A DNA stretch of 64,000 nucleotides. Origin: Morinoia aosen (lineage: Eukaryota > Arthropoda > Malacostraca > Amphipoda > Talitridae). Made by a program: the position numbers and the translations under genes. Positions 1-13,800 of the stretch are shown one piece after another; position 1 is the first letter of the stretch; every line of letters starts with the position of its first letter. The stretch is taken from contig CM059566.1 in NCBI GenBank assembly GCA_030386875.1, positions 35,190,068-35,254,067 of the forward strand. The letters are read 5' to 3'. The notes beneath the pieces were generated by a model. That model was not told the DNA's origin. It saw nothing but the letters and a program-made list of their open reading frames with translations, and did not search any database.

Positions 1-3000
1 CGAAGACACATTTCACTCTCATGAATTCGATGAACAAGTTAACTACCAACACCAACTTTTAGCAATAATGGTATCCCACAACAGTCGTTAATGGATATCC
101 GTGAGTTATATATAAAAATGTAAATTGATCAATCAAAAGTGAGAAGAAAGGATTTTACGATAGCCGTCAACCAGGTTTTTAAAGCTCCGTCTCCAACCAT
201 CTTCAATAGCTGTTGCAAGTGTCCCATACAATACAAGAAAAATAAAGAGCTTCACTACACACCCAAGAAGACACTAATAATAAGAACCTTAAACATAGAT
301 GCAGTGAGGTAATGATACAGTGTTTAACTAGCGTGACGCAGAAAAGAAACCATCATAAATCAAGGTAACTTAGACAAAATGAAATATTTCTCCCAGCGTT
401 CACAGATACATAAAAAGAAGAAATACTTACAGAAAAAACAACTGTATACAATGAAGGCATTTCAAGCTAGGTATATTGATACATTAGCGGTGAGATATTG
501 CACTTTTGAACACAAAATTGAATGAAAAATTGAAGAGTTTAGAAGCAAGCAGTAAAAAACGAGTGAAACCACAGTTTGCATCGATTTTCGATGAACATCT
601 CTATTCGGTATCCAATCTCACATCATGCTTGGCAAGACGATAACTCGAGAACAAACACTAGAAAATCAAGGACTAAATAACACTTGGTACATCCTGTGAA
701 CAAAGTGAAATATCTTGCGTCGAACAAATATGACTACCTGTCTCCGAAGGTACATACACGAGACAATCTTTCAAAACGATTGCGCAGGCGCTCGCTATTC
801 AAAACCAGGAGGAAGAGGATGGAACTTCAGAGAAAGGCTTCACAAACAGCGATAAGTAGGAATACCTGCTGAACGTCGCACAGTAACTTTCCCTGGAAAA
901 ATTTAAAGAATAGATAAGCTGAGGGGGTAAAGCACACCGCGCACGAGGCAAGTAGCTCTTGCTCCCAAACCAAACGAGAAATTAAACAAAAAATTAAACT
1001 AAATATTTTTAAACAGGGGCTCAAATTTTCTTCCTACTACTCCATATACTATTTGGTTGCAAATAAAATGTACTCACAAGTTACACGAATGAAAATTCTT
1101 ACACAAGAGATCTGAAAACAAAAAAATATAAATAAACTCCGGTATTGAGATTGTGAATGCAAGAGCTTGTGATTTTATTTTTTTTATGATTATCCATAAA
1201 TAAATCAATGTCAAACTGAAATAATCAAACTTCCGTCTTCACAACTAGGCTCGCATTTATTGTTCATGCAGCAGTGCACTTTTAACGAAGCGAGCCCCTG
1301 AAAGGCAACGAAAAATACAATTGCCGATATCTTCCTCGTACTATGAAACATCAAATAAAGCAGCTCCCAGGAACAGAAGATATACAGAATGAAAGTATAT
1401 TTGATCACCATGACATGGAAAAAATAACTCGGATCCAAATAATGTGATAGATTATACCAGAAAATATGATCAATGAATATGATGCAAAATTTATAGGGAG
1501 ATCCCTAATTTTAAGACCTTATAAGTAGGAGTAACAAACCGCCTTTACACGCTCAAGCACCCTTTCTTCACTCAGCCAAAAGTGAAGTACAATATTTTTA
1601 ATATGAGAGCTGTAACCGTGATCGCTATCTTATGTGAAAGTTGAAAATCTTACAAATGCAACTATTATGCGACAACTGTACATCTTAACTAGACTCACCT
1701 TAGCAGAATGTATAAAAAGCTAGCTGGCTAAACACAACAGCTCATCATCACAAAGCCTGTGACACGCGTTGTAGATTTCAGGTGTCCTCATGTCTCGAGT
1801 TAGCGGGAAATACTCAACTTAATGCATTACATCAACCAATATTTTGGGACTTCAGCTGTGACAAATAAAACACATTTATATGAAATTAAGTAAACGTGGA
1901 ATACACAAAGTATTTAAATGTCGTGGTCACTCCCAACATCAGTAGCGTGTTAAAGAAAAAGTGGAGAAATTATTTGATAATAAAACATTGAAGACACTCG
2001 TTAGAGAGGTTGCTAACATGATTCGAAAATTAGAAGAATTTTATTATAAGACAGAAAAACACGAGATTTGAACTACCCAACAAGAAAAATTATGTGAAAA
2101 ATGTTACTCGGGGAAAACGTCAAGTTCTGGAGACACGCTGAAGAACGATATACTGCGCGCTTTCCAAAAAAGGGCAGGAAGTGAACGTCAAGTGCTTTCT
2201 TAAACTTAATAGTTCTTAAAAAGAAACAAAAATTCGACCATGATGAGGAACCACGCACGTGAATCTCCCATTGTTAGAACGCACCTGAATATGAAAAAAA
2301 AACAGAAATTCGGAAAAAGTCAGATACGTCGAATTTCCACTAAAATCAGACGAAATCGCTGCTCTACAATGCACAATTTTAGGCAGAATGCTCAACGCTG
2401 AAATATCAAGTTAAAACGGTTAAATCAAGAAATAAAGAATGCTCTTCAACACAAGGCACCTAATATTTTCTAGGAAAAATGGATGAAACTTACTTTCAGG
2501 GTCGAATATGCATCTATTCATGGAACAATGCGTAGGTAGATTTTACCGTAAAAACAGAATATTGCATAACACTAGCGATTGGGATGATGGTAACAAAGTT
2601 GGTATCCATCATACATCCACCATAGCCAAGGAACTAAGGGGGTGGTCAGGATATATTTTAGCATGAGACCCATTAATAGCGAAGCATGAAAATACAGTCT
2701 CAAAAGCATGAACACGGGAACGAAGCACATTAGCCAGTGCAGTTATTGGCATTTCATGACAGCTGGCATATCACCGTGACGAGAGACATTGTACATCGTC
2801 GAATCATAGAACCGCTTGAAATTCTGCAGAACTCGAGAAATGTTGAAGGTGTCCAAAGCGACTCGGGGATTAACTTTGCACACAACTGACCATAAAAATA
2901 CTGTGTGGAGTGGTGCCGTGTAAAAAACAACAGTTTCGTGTTCATTCCCCGTCATCAATTCAGTTTTCAGGTCCTAAAACGTGCTAGTGAAAGGGAAATT

Positions 3001-3918
3001 CGTCATATTTACGACTTGACGGTCCACTCATCTTGTCCGATGAATTTAGCACAGCTGAAGAGAGAGTGTACGGGTATTTATAACGTGACAGAGATTTTCC
3101 GTACAATTACATATATATCCCCTTAATTTTATCATGCAAATAAGAAAATTTATTTATTAATTGAAGTTGAACCGTTCTCAATTTGATATGAAACTGTATA
3201 TAATTATTCCCAGACTAGTAGAAAATCAACAAAAAAATCGCGTTTTTTGTTTTATAACTACTACTTTATGTGCTGTTCCTCATTCATGCTTCCTAGAAAT
3301 ACATTCATCGGGATTTTCACCAACTGATAAATAATTCTTTAAAAAAGCTTCATTCCTACACAAAAATTGCCAACACCACAGAAACATGAACATCAGAGTT
3401 AAATTACTCAAAAAAGCAGGTAAGTAGCAAGTGGCAAGCGCATTTAGACAAAACAATGGTAACGCTGCAAGGGTGAAATTACCTGAATACAATGAAAAGC
3501 TCTTCCCGATCGATCGAGAAACCATGTCATCAGCGGATGCTAGACTTCAGCAGGGCTCGAATATCCCGACTGAGAGGATTTCGTACAGCGAGAGATTCGA
3601 CGAACATTTCTTAATGAAATACTTGGTCACATGCAAAAACTTTATGATAAATATTGATTTAAAAACACACTTGAAACCTCGTAACGGTGAAACCAACCAA
3701 CATGACTTTTACCTCGTGGATCAATGTTCCAAACGGTGCTAATCTGGATCAAAGAGTTTCCAACAAGAGAGGTTAATTAGCAAGCTCTGGTTCTCTTAAC
3801 GTCGACTGGAGGCTTTCAAGTCGGGGATTTATACAAGCCGAGTTAAACGACTCGGTGCACATTAAAGAAATTTCTCTCTACACAATTAAATCGAGTTTTC
3901 AAGCAAATGATAGTGAAA
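1..3918. other. Downstream flank of the epsin gene, no gene seen
   Basis: AT-rich sequence with only short open frames that lack splice context or recognisable residues. I see no coding exon, RNA gene or clear repeat. Part may be 3' UTR. Confidence 0.5.
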
Positions 3919-3924
3919 TTTATT
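3919..3924 (-). promoter_or_regulatory. Possible polyadenylation signal for the epsin transcript
   Basis: On the minus strand this reads AATAAA, about 340 nt past the epsin stop codon. It is one of several AATAAA-like hexamers in AT-rich sequence (another is near 3150), so the choice is a guess from distance alone. Confidence 0.2.
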
Positions 3925-4260
3925 CTTGGTAGTTCCGGTCCAAATAATGATCTAACCCAAGTAACCTGTAACGCAATTGAGCAGAACTGTTGTACTAGAT
4001 AAATCTTCAACTCAAAAACCTAACTTCAAGCGTCTATTGACAATCATAATTTTACAATCATCAATGATTACAATCAGTACAATCAAGAACCGTCTGAATT
4101 ATGGCGATCAACTTAATCGAACCCTGAAATAGCAACAGCATTTCATATGGAAAACACCCAACACTGGAAGTCTTCCAATAAAATAACAAAAAAATAGTAA
4201 CAGATGTAAGTAAGAGAACAATAGTAGACGAAGTAAGTAGCGTCGCGAGCGCTGTGCTAG

Positions 4261-4886
4261 CTAGAAAGGGTCGTTTCCTTTCCCTGTAAGACCATCGATG
4301 CCATTGTTGTGGGGAGAAGCGCCCCAGGGATCATTGAACCCGCCAACAGCAGATGCCCTTAGTTGATTAATGGATGGTTTAGGGGACTGGGCCGCCTGGA
4401 AGGGGTTGGGCACTATACCACCGCCTCCTCCGGCTCCGCCCAATCCTCCGACCGCTCCGCCCATCACACTTCCGCTGAACGGATTAGCGCCTGTAAAAGA
4501 GTCTTGGGATAGGGGCGGGATGGAGGAATCTAAGGCCAAACTGTTGTTGTTGATGGTACTTGTGAGTGGTAGAGAGGGAGAGTAGAAAGAAGCTCCCACG
4601 CCACTAAGAGAAGTGGGTAAAGGAGACATGGAGCGGTAAGCGTTCGACGCACCACCCGTCGCGAGTCCGTATGGAGAAACGCTAGAGGGAGCTAGATTTA
4701 CGTTGTTGTTGATGGCCGAGTCAACAGGGGTGCTGAAAGCGGAGAATGGGTTGGTGTTGGGTGTGTTCAAGGTGTTCGTCGAAGAAAAGAGTAGCGTGTT
4801 CGGTTGCGGAGCGAGAGAAGAACCGGATTTACCAACACCAGCCACGTTCAGGTTAGGGGACGAAGACGACAGAGTGCTTGAGCCGG
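4261..4886 (-). CDS. lqf: Epsin terminal exon 14: NPF motifs and stop
   Basis: 626 nt, acceptor TTGTGCACAAAGCAG|CCGGCT, ending at TAG 4261-4263. It encodes 207 complete residues rich in Ser, Asn, Gly and Pro, with three NPF motifs (product residues 529-531, 618-620 and 644-646), one DPW (669-671) and a C-terminal N-D-P-F. The segment NPFQAAQSPKPSINQLRAS resembles the conserved N-P-F-Q-x-x-x-P-x-x-x-x-x-N-Q-L-R block of epsins. The open frame continues upstream of the acceptor to an ATG at 4978-4980, but phase and homology both favour the acceptor. Confidence 0.94.
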
Positions 4887-7800
4887 CTGCTTTGTGCAAC
4901 AGAACCACCGAAAGACACGACAGGCAACGCACGGATATCACTGGCAGTGACATTGTAGATGAGTGAACAGAAATTTCCATTATTTTTTAAGTTTCAGACA
5001 ACTCGAGAATTATGAGTTCAGCAGGTGAATAACGTGCAATAAATTCAAAGGGAAAAGCAAACCAGGTAAGAAGAAAATTGAAAGTTTACAGAAGGACCAA
5101 AGGTAAACCAATACGTAAGCAATAGATTATGAAGTCTTAGTTTATTCATCAAACAATAGAAATAAATTCCGAAAGTGAAGTTAGGAGAAAAAATATTAGA
5201 GGACGATAACAGAATACATTGGAAAAAAACAAGGAAGGGGATACACGAAATTCAACGAGCGCATGAGACCAGTACATGCAACATGGAAAGATTTCCGCAT
5301 CAAGACAAAATTTTCTGCCAGTTTTGGCAAAGAATGCGAAAAATTCTTCCGTGGAAGAAATTCAAAATTTTTAAGAAATATGCAGACTTTTTTGAAAGAT
5401 CAAAATGAGAACAGTCCAAAAAACGAGATAGTTATAAAGCAATTATTCGATAAAGGAAATTCGCAAACATTCCAAAGATAAGGTAAGAAATTTTTTCGAC
5501 GGGAAAAAATATTTCAAGACATTTCTCATTCAGCATTACACCGAACACGAAATATATCGAATAGTACGAAGATAAACAACAGTACGACGTGATGACAAAT
5601 AGTTTTTTTTTGAGAAAATAGTTGAGAAAATTACATAAAGAAAAGAAAAAACGAGTTCCTCAGCCCAAGTAACGGCTCATTCGGCAGAATATTAATGCCG
5701 TGAATAAGAAGTCGAAACAACTTATAGAGATGTTGAAGGAACATTTCTCAATACGGATGCAGGAGCGCCAGGAGTCAAAATCAGGAAGGTAAAATTACGA
5801 AGAGAATGAAGCAACAAGCAGGAAAAGTGAAGGTCAAGAAATAAGGTGTTAGTTCAGTGGGTGATTATTTGCGAGGGAATTGAGGTCGTGAGTGGATGTT
5901 TCGTTGGTCAGGGAGGGGAAGAAAGTAAAAAATGAATTAGACAGAAATTTAAACCATTGTCACTACAGCAGGCTGAGCAAGAATCATAGTTTAATATTTA
6001 CTAGTGCAGAGAAAATATTTAGACAGCATATCTAATGAAGTTCAGGTTCTTCGTGAGCAGGAACACGCACACGCCGATCCCATTGAAGAGGGACAAAGAC
6101 GAAGCTCCTTTGAGCAACCTACGCGTTAGCAAACATACCTGACATGAATCTTCTGCCCCAGTTGTTTTATAGGACTTAGCTCAAACAATCAAATTAAAAA
6201 ATTTTGGGATAAAACTTTAAAATTTTACCAAAAAAATACAAAAAAAATTAAATTAAAAAAATTATGAACAATCGAGTTTCACTGACATTTGCAACTGCTA
6301 CTTGAGTACTGCAAGTGTACTTTTTATGTAACTATGCGGTGATGCTTCATCAGCCGAACGTGGGAAGCATTTCAATGAAGGTTTAAATATATCCTTTTGT
6401 ATAGGACTTGTGCATTGATTTCGTGGGTTTGAACAATACAGATATTGTTTCAAAATAAAATTCTAAGAATGAGATTCCAACTTATAGTGCCAACTTGGAC
6501 TTTTATCCCACTTCAAAATCTAATATTGCCACAGTGTTAAATACTGGTGAAGAATTTGTCAATTTTGCTCACACAGAACAGGAAGTAACCTCGTCAACAG
6601 AATATATTACAACCAACTTCAATAGTTTCAGCAAAACAAATCTCGAACATTTCAGAATATATTCGACGTTGAGGTTACGCCACATTATGAAAATTTTACT
6701 TCTCATTACACAACTATTTATGACGGGCTGGTTCTCATGAAATATGAAACTGAGGATATCATTAAACTTTAATTTAGGGTCACAATACACACGAGACCTA
6801 TCAAACATTAGATCAAGGATTTTGATTTGTATTTTCCGATCCGACACGGTGTTTGCCCTGTAATAATACTTTCCAGTCTGCGAAATGAACCTTTCCTCTG
6901 TAAAATAAGGCTTTCCCTGTAAAATAGGGAATTTTGTCTGCAATATAAATATCAGCTCCGTAATATACGGCTATCCCCTATAAAACAGGGATTTGAGTCT
7001 GCAAAATAAACATTTTCTCTGTAAAATGAAGGCTTTCCCGTGTAAAACGATACAAAATAGGGCTTTACCGCATCGAAATCGTATTGACCCTGCCTTAGAA
7101 AGCGACATCGGCGCGTGAACGAACGCTCGCGAAGAACCTTATGAACTAACACAACACTTATCTACGGTGTCACATCGCAGCAGCATTCCGTGCTGCGAAC
7201 AGAAGCATGCTGTGCGGCGCTGAGCGTGGGTGCAAGAGGCAACACAAACACATTATGCGCATCACATCAACACATGTCGCGGAAATAAACGCAACACAAG
7301 CTGCGGTGCTCTTAAAGAAAAAGGTGACAAAATTCCTGGTCGGTCCAAATGGAAAGATACCAAAAAAATAAAAATAAATGGGGGCATGCAACAACCTGAA
7401 ATGTTCGTACATGCCACACATACACACGCACACTGCTCGAAGTCGCGCCTAGTGCGCAGGGACTGGAAGGGGTGCACAAATGTTTGGGGTACAGGTTATA
7501 CGTCACGTTTTGTTTTTTAAAAAAAATCCAGTGTTCGAGCAGACGTACAGAAAAATTGGGTAACTGGAAAAAATTGTTGAATTAAACACGGGTGAGACGG
7601 TGATAGAAATATCACTGAAATGAGAAAGCAATTATCAAAGCACTAATTTCTCATTAAAGAACTAATGGAAAATTAAAGTAATGGAAAGTTCAATTAAACA
7701 CGTCACTCATTGAGCAAGTCCACGATAACAGCATCTTTTCCATCACGCGCTCATTGATATACAAGTCAAAAAAGAAAATAAACGGAAATATAAAAATAAT

Positions 7801-10800
7801 CTAATACTTTTACCCTTACATTAGTTTTCTTCAACATTAACCTTCTTTCTTCACACATTTTGACCTCATTTTGTTCGGTTTAATAATCAACATAATTGAG
7901 CCCTTCAACTGAAGTGCCGAACTAAATGAAGTATGCATCATCTTAACACTTTAACCGCAATTGGTTAAACTTAAGTTTAACATTCAACTCATATTTGAAG
8001 TCAATTATTGTAAACACTTTTGAAAATAGGAAACGTTAACTGGATCGTGCTTTCATTTTGCTTCTATTAAGTATTTTTGAAAATTAAGTTTGAGACAACT
8101 GGTCGGTCAGCAGCATTATGAAAATCCCCTCCGTGGCCACCGGTGGTGCACGTTGCGGTCAAAGTGTTAACGAAGAAAGCTAAATTATTCTTCCACACTC
8201 GGACTGTCGCATTGAGCGAGCTACAGCACAATATGCATATAAGTTACACTTTGACTGCGACGTGAGCCACCGGTGGTACACGGAGGTTATTTTCATAACG
8301 CTGCTGACCGAACAGTAGTCGCAAACTTAATTTTCACGAGAACTTAATCAAAACTAGATGAAGGCACGATCCAGTTCATGTTTGGTATTTTCAAAATAGT
8401 TTTCTACAATTAACTTTAAATTTGAGTTTGGTGTTGAACTTAATATTTAGTAGTCGCAGTCAAAGTGTTAACTACAATATCTTGACCCCATAACGCATCT
8501 CGGGAAAGTGTTCTTGGTCAACCACTGGATGCAAAGTTAATTACAGTCTCAAAATATACGACTTTAATCATTCATTGGAATCGTAATGAAATAACCCATG
8601 GGAATAATCATGTAACAACTAGCATGAACAGCGGTACGTCTCTATAGCAACTCGACTGGTAGTACCGTATTTCGATGTAGATTTTAACAACCAAACGTTA
8701 GCCACAAAAATGGTCAGCTCACGAAGTATTTTCGCATCTCTATTGCCATGAATCACGACATGAAAAAAGTAACCATCGCAAGAAAGAAACAATCAAGCGC
8801 ATCGCTTTGCTAACAATCGCCAAAGCTCGTTTCACACACGCTAAGGAGCTTTCTCTGGACACAACTGAACGCTTGCTAAGAAAGTATCACAGCACAAGCA
8901 GCTCACTAAGTCCAAGTAGGTATGAACCGCCAAGTACAACAGAAAAAGAACAGCGAGTAGCAAGCAAAAGACTTGTCATGCAAGACACACCTTGCAAAGC
9001 GACTGCCTTCAAAGCCAGCTTGCAGAGAGCAAAATAGGGCAAAGGTTAGGCATCGTCAGAAGAACAATGGAAAATAGGATGAATGCCAGAGCATTCTTCT
9101 CTAGCTCTACGGTCAGTAGCTTAGCACTACAACATGCTAAGAACTAATCAAATGAACCTGTTTTGAAAAAGTTATCAAACGGGCTCTTTTTTTCTTCAAA
9201 TTCCATTGGAGGATGTGTACCTTTTCTCCACTTAAAAAAATGGAAGAGATTCTTCCTTTCTCGTTTAGTAACAGAAAAATACGCAAATTGTGTTCAAACA
9301 AGCAGAAAAAACCTACTAAAAATTTCGTGAGTAACGTGAAAAATAGCAAAATTTTCCCCAGAAGCATAAAATAACAAGGAAATTTCTCTAGTTTACGAGT
9401 TCCAAGAAAACTATTTAAAAAAAACGATTTTAGGAAATATCTGCAAAATCTGTAACCAGGAGACGTTACTAGCAAGTAACACGTCACTTGGATGCCGAAC
9501 TGACTTTTATTCCATAGCTCTCTTTCGAGAAATGACTTTCTTCAAAAAAAAAGCAAGCTTCAAGCCATTTTTAGGAGACGCATTTTATCATTCATTCGAT
9601 ATGAAATACGCCGCCATTGCGGTTCGCTTGGATTTCAAGACTCCTAAGTTACACAGCACATCTAAAATATACCTGATGCTTTCTTTATTCATCCTATACT
9701 CGTAATGGCAAGAGGCATGTGGAAAAAGAAAATGAAGCCGGTATCATAGAAGAGTACACATCTACTGAAGCATCACCTCTAACTTCACAGCACAACTTTT
9801 TCAACGACAAAATTATCAAAGTTGCTTTTTACCTTCAAGGTGTGCGCTAAAGCAACCGCATTAAACGAACCTACAAAATTTTAAACCTGGTTAAGCTTAT
9901 AATCTTCTGTACAGCTTGAAAATTAGCTCGTCAGAATAGAAAACTGTCATTACAGTTCGCTCTAACTAGATTCTTTCCTAACACAGAGACTGGGAAGACA
10001 CACAAAGGTTTACTGCAACATGTGGCATAATTGTGACAAATTGAAAATACGAACACGACTTCCTAGCTGATAAAAAGATGCGCCTGAATGATTTGATATA
10101 TATGGATGAGCAGAAAATGAAAGTTATGTATCGAGTGACTTTCTGTTGTTAATGACGAGTGAACTTCTGAAAATAATTTAATTTTTTACGTAACTTTGCG
10201 CAATAGGTTGAGAGAGAATGGGATACAAAGGTTTTCTCCATAGCCATAGATCAAATGTGCTCAAAGAGATGAACTTGTACGAACTAGAGCACATCTACAT
10301 TAGCTAAAATTCAATAAATGGTAGACGCGTGAGTGAAAAATCACTGTATAAAATAAAACAGAAAGCGTTGCAAGACTTCAAAGTTCAACGATTTGACCAA
10401 CTAAATTTAAAGCAAAAAGAAAGACCATCAAACATTCAAGCGCCTCACAGAATTAAAAAAAACTAACAAATGGAAGAGTTTTTTTTTCTTTCTTTTTCAC
10501 GCCATCTGAAAGTTACTTTGCATTGCGCAAAGTAACGCGGTTAGATCAAAGCTTTGTGATTGTGAGATTAGATCGCCTATACGAAAATTTTTGTTTTCAC
10601 ATATTTTGGTCTCATAATTTCGTTTCATTTCATAAATCTACTCAATGCTGCAAGAATTGGAACATATACTCATAAGCAGTCAATAAACAAAAAGCTTGGA
10701 ATCATAAGATTCAAGATCATATTACGTCTGCAATATGTAAATTCGAACTACGCTCCCAGCAACTGGAAGAGCAGCGGACCTAACACCACTCAAATTCAAC

Positions 10801-13800
10801 TGAAAAAGAGCTCAACAACACAAGCAAATAACAACTGGGTCCGGTAAATGAGGTGCAGGAAATGAAACAAAGCAGTGACAATGAAGTGATAGAGTGTGAA
10901 GATATATACAGTATGTTCCATAAAAACCTAAATTGAGTATTTATTTTCCCGTCTTAGTAATACCACCATAAGAATACCATAAGCATTCAATTTCTGGCAA
11001 AATCATCCTTCAAAATTAACCTATAGAAAAGGTATTACCGATTATGATGGTATTACTGATACGGGAAAATAAATACTTGGTTTGGGCTCTTGAGGGACAT
11101 ACTGTATAACTGGGTGCCACAAAACTACTGGCAACAGAGCCGCATTCACACACGAGGATGGAGTGCAGAAAATAAATGCGAAGCGTGATGCTTTAATTCA
11201 CTAGAATGTGTGAAGCGAGCAAGGCGTGAGCTTACGACGTGAAGTGGAAGGCCGGGATGAACATAACAGTGATAGATGGAAGTGGAAGTCCGATATGAAC
11301 ATAGAACAGTGATAGATGAAGAATATGGACCCTCTTCCCAGCGCTGATGATGCAAGGAGTAGATCGTCACGTAAATATTATAGACATGGAATACACGTGC
11401 ATGAAATTCTTGAACTTGGGTCATCAACGAGCAAGGTGAGTAGGCAATATTACATTTCATGAAAATGTATCGTTATTTTTTTAGTCCACGTTCGCGCTCT
11501 GAAGGAAAAATTCAGGAAAGGATACCTGCAATCGTGGAAGAAAGAAAGGATGTTTTTCTCAAAACGTGTCCAAATCTCACTAAAAATATAAAGAAAAAAG
11601 TTCAAGCTATTAAAAATTACATCATATTTAAACTACATCGAATCACTCTATGCTGCAAGAAATGAAACATATACGCAGTCAATCAACAAAAAGCTTGGAA
11701 TCATAAGATTCTAATCATAAAACCTGCTAACATTGCTTATTTAAATGGGTACAAATAATTCGATTGGAATAGATGTAAGTTTGAGCCTCCCTAACCACTA
11801 AAAAAAAAAAAAAAGTTCCAAAGAGAGGAAGGCACCATTTAGTATGGAGATAAGGGAAAGCGGAATATATACAGAAAGGACATAGAAACAGTAAGTTGAG
11901 AAAGAAGTTTACGAAACAAGATAAAAGTTGAAGTAGTAAGTGCTGAAAAATAGGACAGCAGTGAACCGAAAAAAATGGTCCTTAACATAACAAAAAACAT
12001 TTATTTCAACAAAAAGAAGGCCTACCTAACTCTCAGCTCGGGTACTCACACATTTTCCCCTGGGAGTGCTAATTCCCATAGATACAATAGTTTGTATCCT
12101 CCTGGGAAGGTTACAAATAATTCCACCGCTAAATGGAAACAATAGAATGACAACTCATACTAGAGATGGGAAACCTGCTCCTTGGAGGGACTGTACCAAC
12201 ACCAGCTGTGATGATAAAATGGATTTATGTGTGCGTGCACGCATCAATTAAAGTGCAGAATGGATGCTCTGTGGAGACAAAAGACACTGATGATATAAAT
12301 GGGTACACTGTGATGATATAAATGGGTACACTGTGATTAAATGTATCAAATGGTATAAATGGGCTCTCTGTAATCGTATCAATTGGCAGTCAGTGATGGT
12401 AAGAAGGACACTCAGTGATCGTATAAATAGGCACTTAGTAAAAGTGAACACTCAGGTACAGTATGTATAGGCACTCAGATATACATAGGCTCTCAGCGGT
12501 GGCATAAAAATGAATTCTGTGATGGCAGAAAAGTGCACGCCTAATTTCGACGCAAATGAACACTTCGTGACGGCATGAATTAGACAGTAGGAATAAACAC
12601 TCAGTGACTCAACCAGACCAGACAAACGTTCACTCAAGAGAAGCAAGAATGCCGTAAAACTGCCCTCAGTGGCCGTAGGAATGCAGCACGCAGTGAAGGT
12701 ACGAAGGACTTGGGTGCGCAAATGATGTAATAGCTACCTCATTTAAGTTAGGAATCCGAGCGGGCTAAGCAACGACGAGCAGCACGTTAGAACGATATGG
12801 TAGCCCTTAGCTACTAGGGAGAAATGACCACACTTTGTTAGTGGCAAAGTAAAAGACACAAACATGGATGGATGACTATCATGAAACAGACTGAATTCCT
12901 TACACCGACCCTCAAACAAACTGAATTACTTATATTAATAGCTCCCAATTTAGATAGCTTTCAGTTGCATATTTCCTCGCGATATCCCCTTAAATACTAT
13001 AGAATTATTCTTCCTAATGTTTCCGAACAAAGTTCATATCGTAAAACGAAAGATGAAAGGTCGAATAGAAGCTAACGAGTATCTCAAAACGAGCAGAATA
13101 CAACACACCACAAAAAAGGAATTGGATTTAGTTTGCCCACTAGTACTTTCACTTGACACGATCATCACTGAGCACTACACTCGGCACGATTTGGTTCATG
13201 AAAAGCTTCAATAAGAAGAGTCCACATAGAGCATACAGCTCAAAGCGAGAGCGACTGAGACGAGGGGTGCGGACAACGAGAAGATGGTGCACAAATAGAG
13301 GCACAAAACCCTGACAGAAGAGAGCGCAGAAAGTCATAGGGAACAACACAAGGCGTGAGCTATACAGTGTTCCCTCGCTACTTTGCGTATCAACTATCGC
13401 GGGTTACTAAAGTATATATTTGGAAAGTATTTCGCAGGGTTTTCGCGTAAAATATTACTATCGGCTGCGCAGCAAGAACTCGTTATCAGCATCATCATTT
13501 TTAACAGTAGTCCCTGTTTTTTAATACAGTACTGTAACGTAAAGGGTCTGTTGTTAATATAACAAAGATGGTTTTAAAAGTCTAAATGCATATTAAGTAA
13601 ATTCAGTAAATATTGTGTAAATATTAAGATAACGCGGCGTGATGCGAAACCGACAACCGCGATAAAAGAGAGATCACTGCACAGCAGTTACGCACAGAGC
13701 AGCCAGCAGACGCGAGAAGGGGCAAATAACGGCGAATAGAAAAGACTGAACAGTGTTCACAAATAAAATAGAAAAAATTGGGGGAAGGGAAAAAACGAGC

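Noticed and set aside
4370..4966. Plus-strand frames opposite exon 14
   Set aside because: Antisense shadows of the NPF exon.
6495..6943. Overlapping frames of 81 and 124 residues on opposite strands
   Set aside because: One plus-frame segment looks mildly protein-like, but with several stops and no recognisable family I could not support a gene or a named pseudogene.
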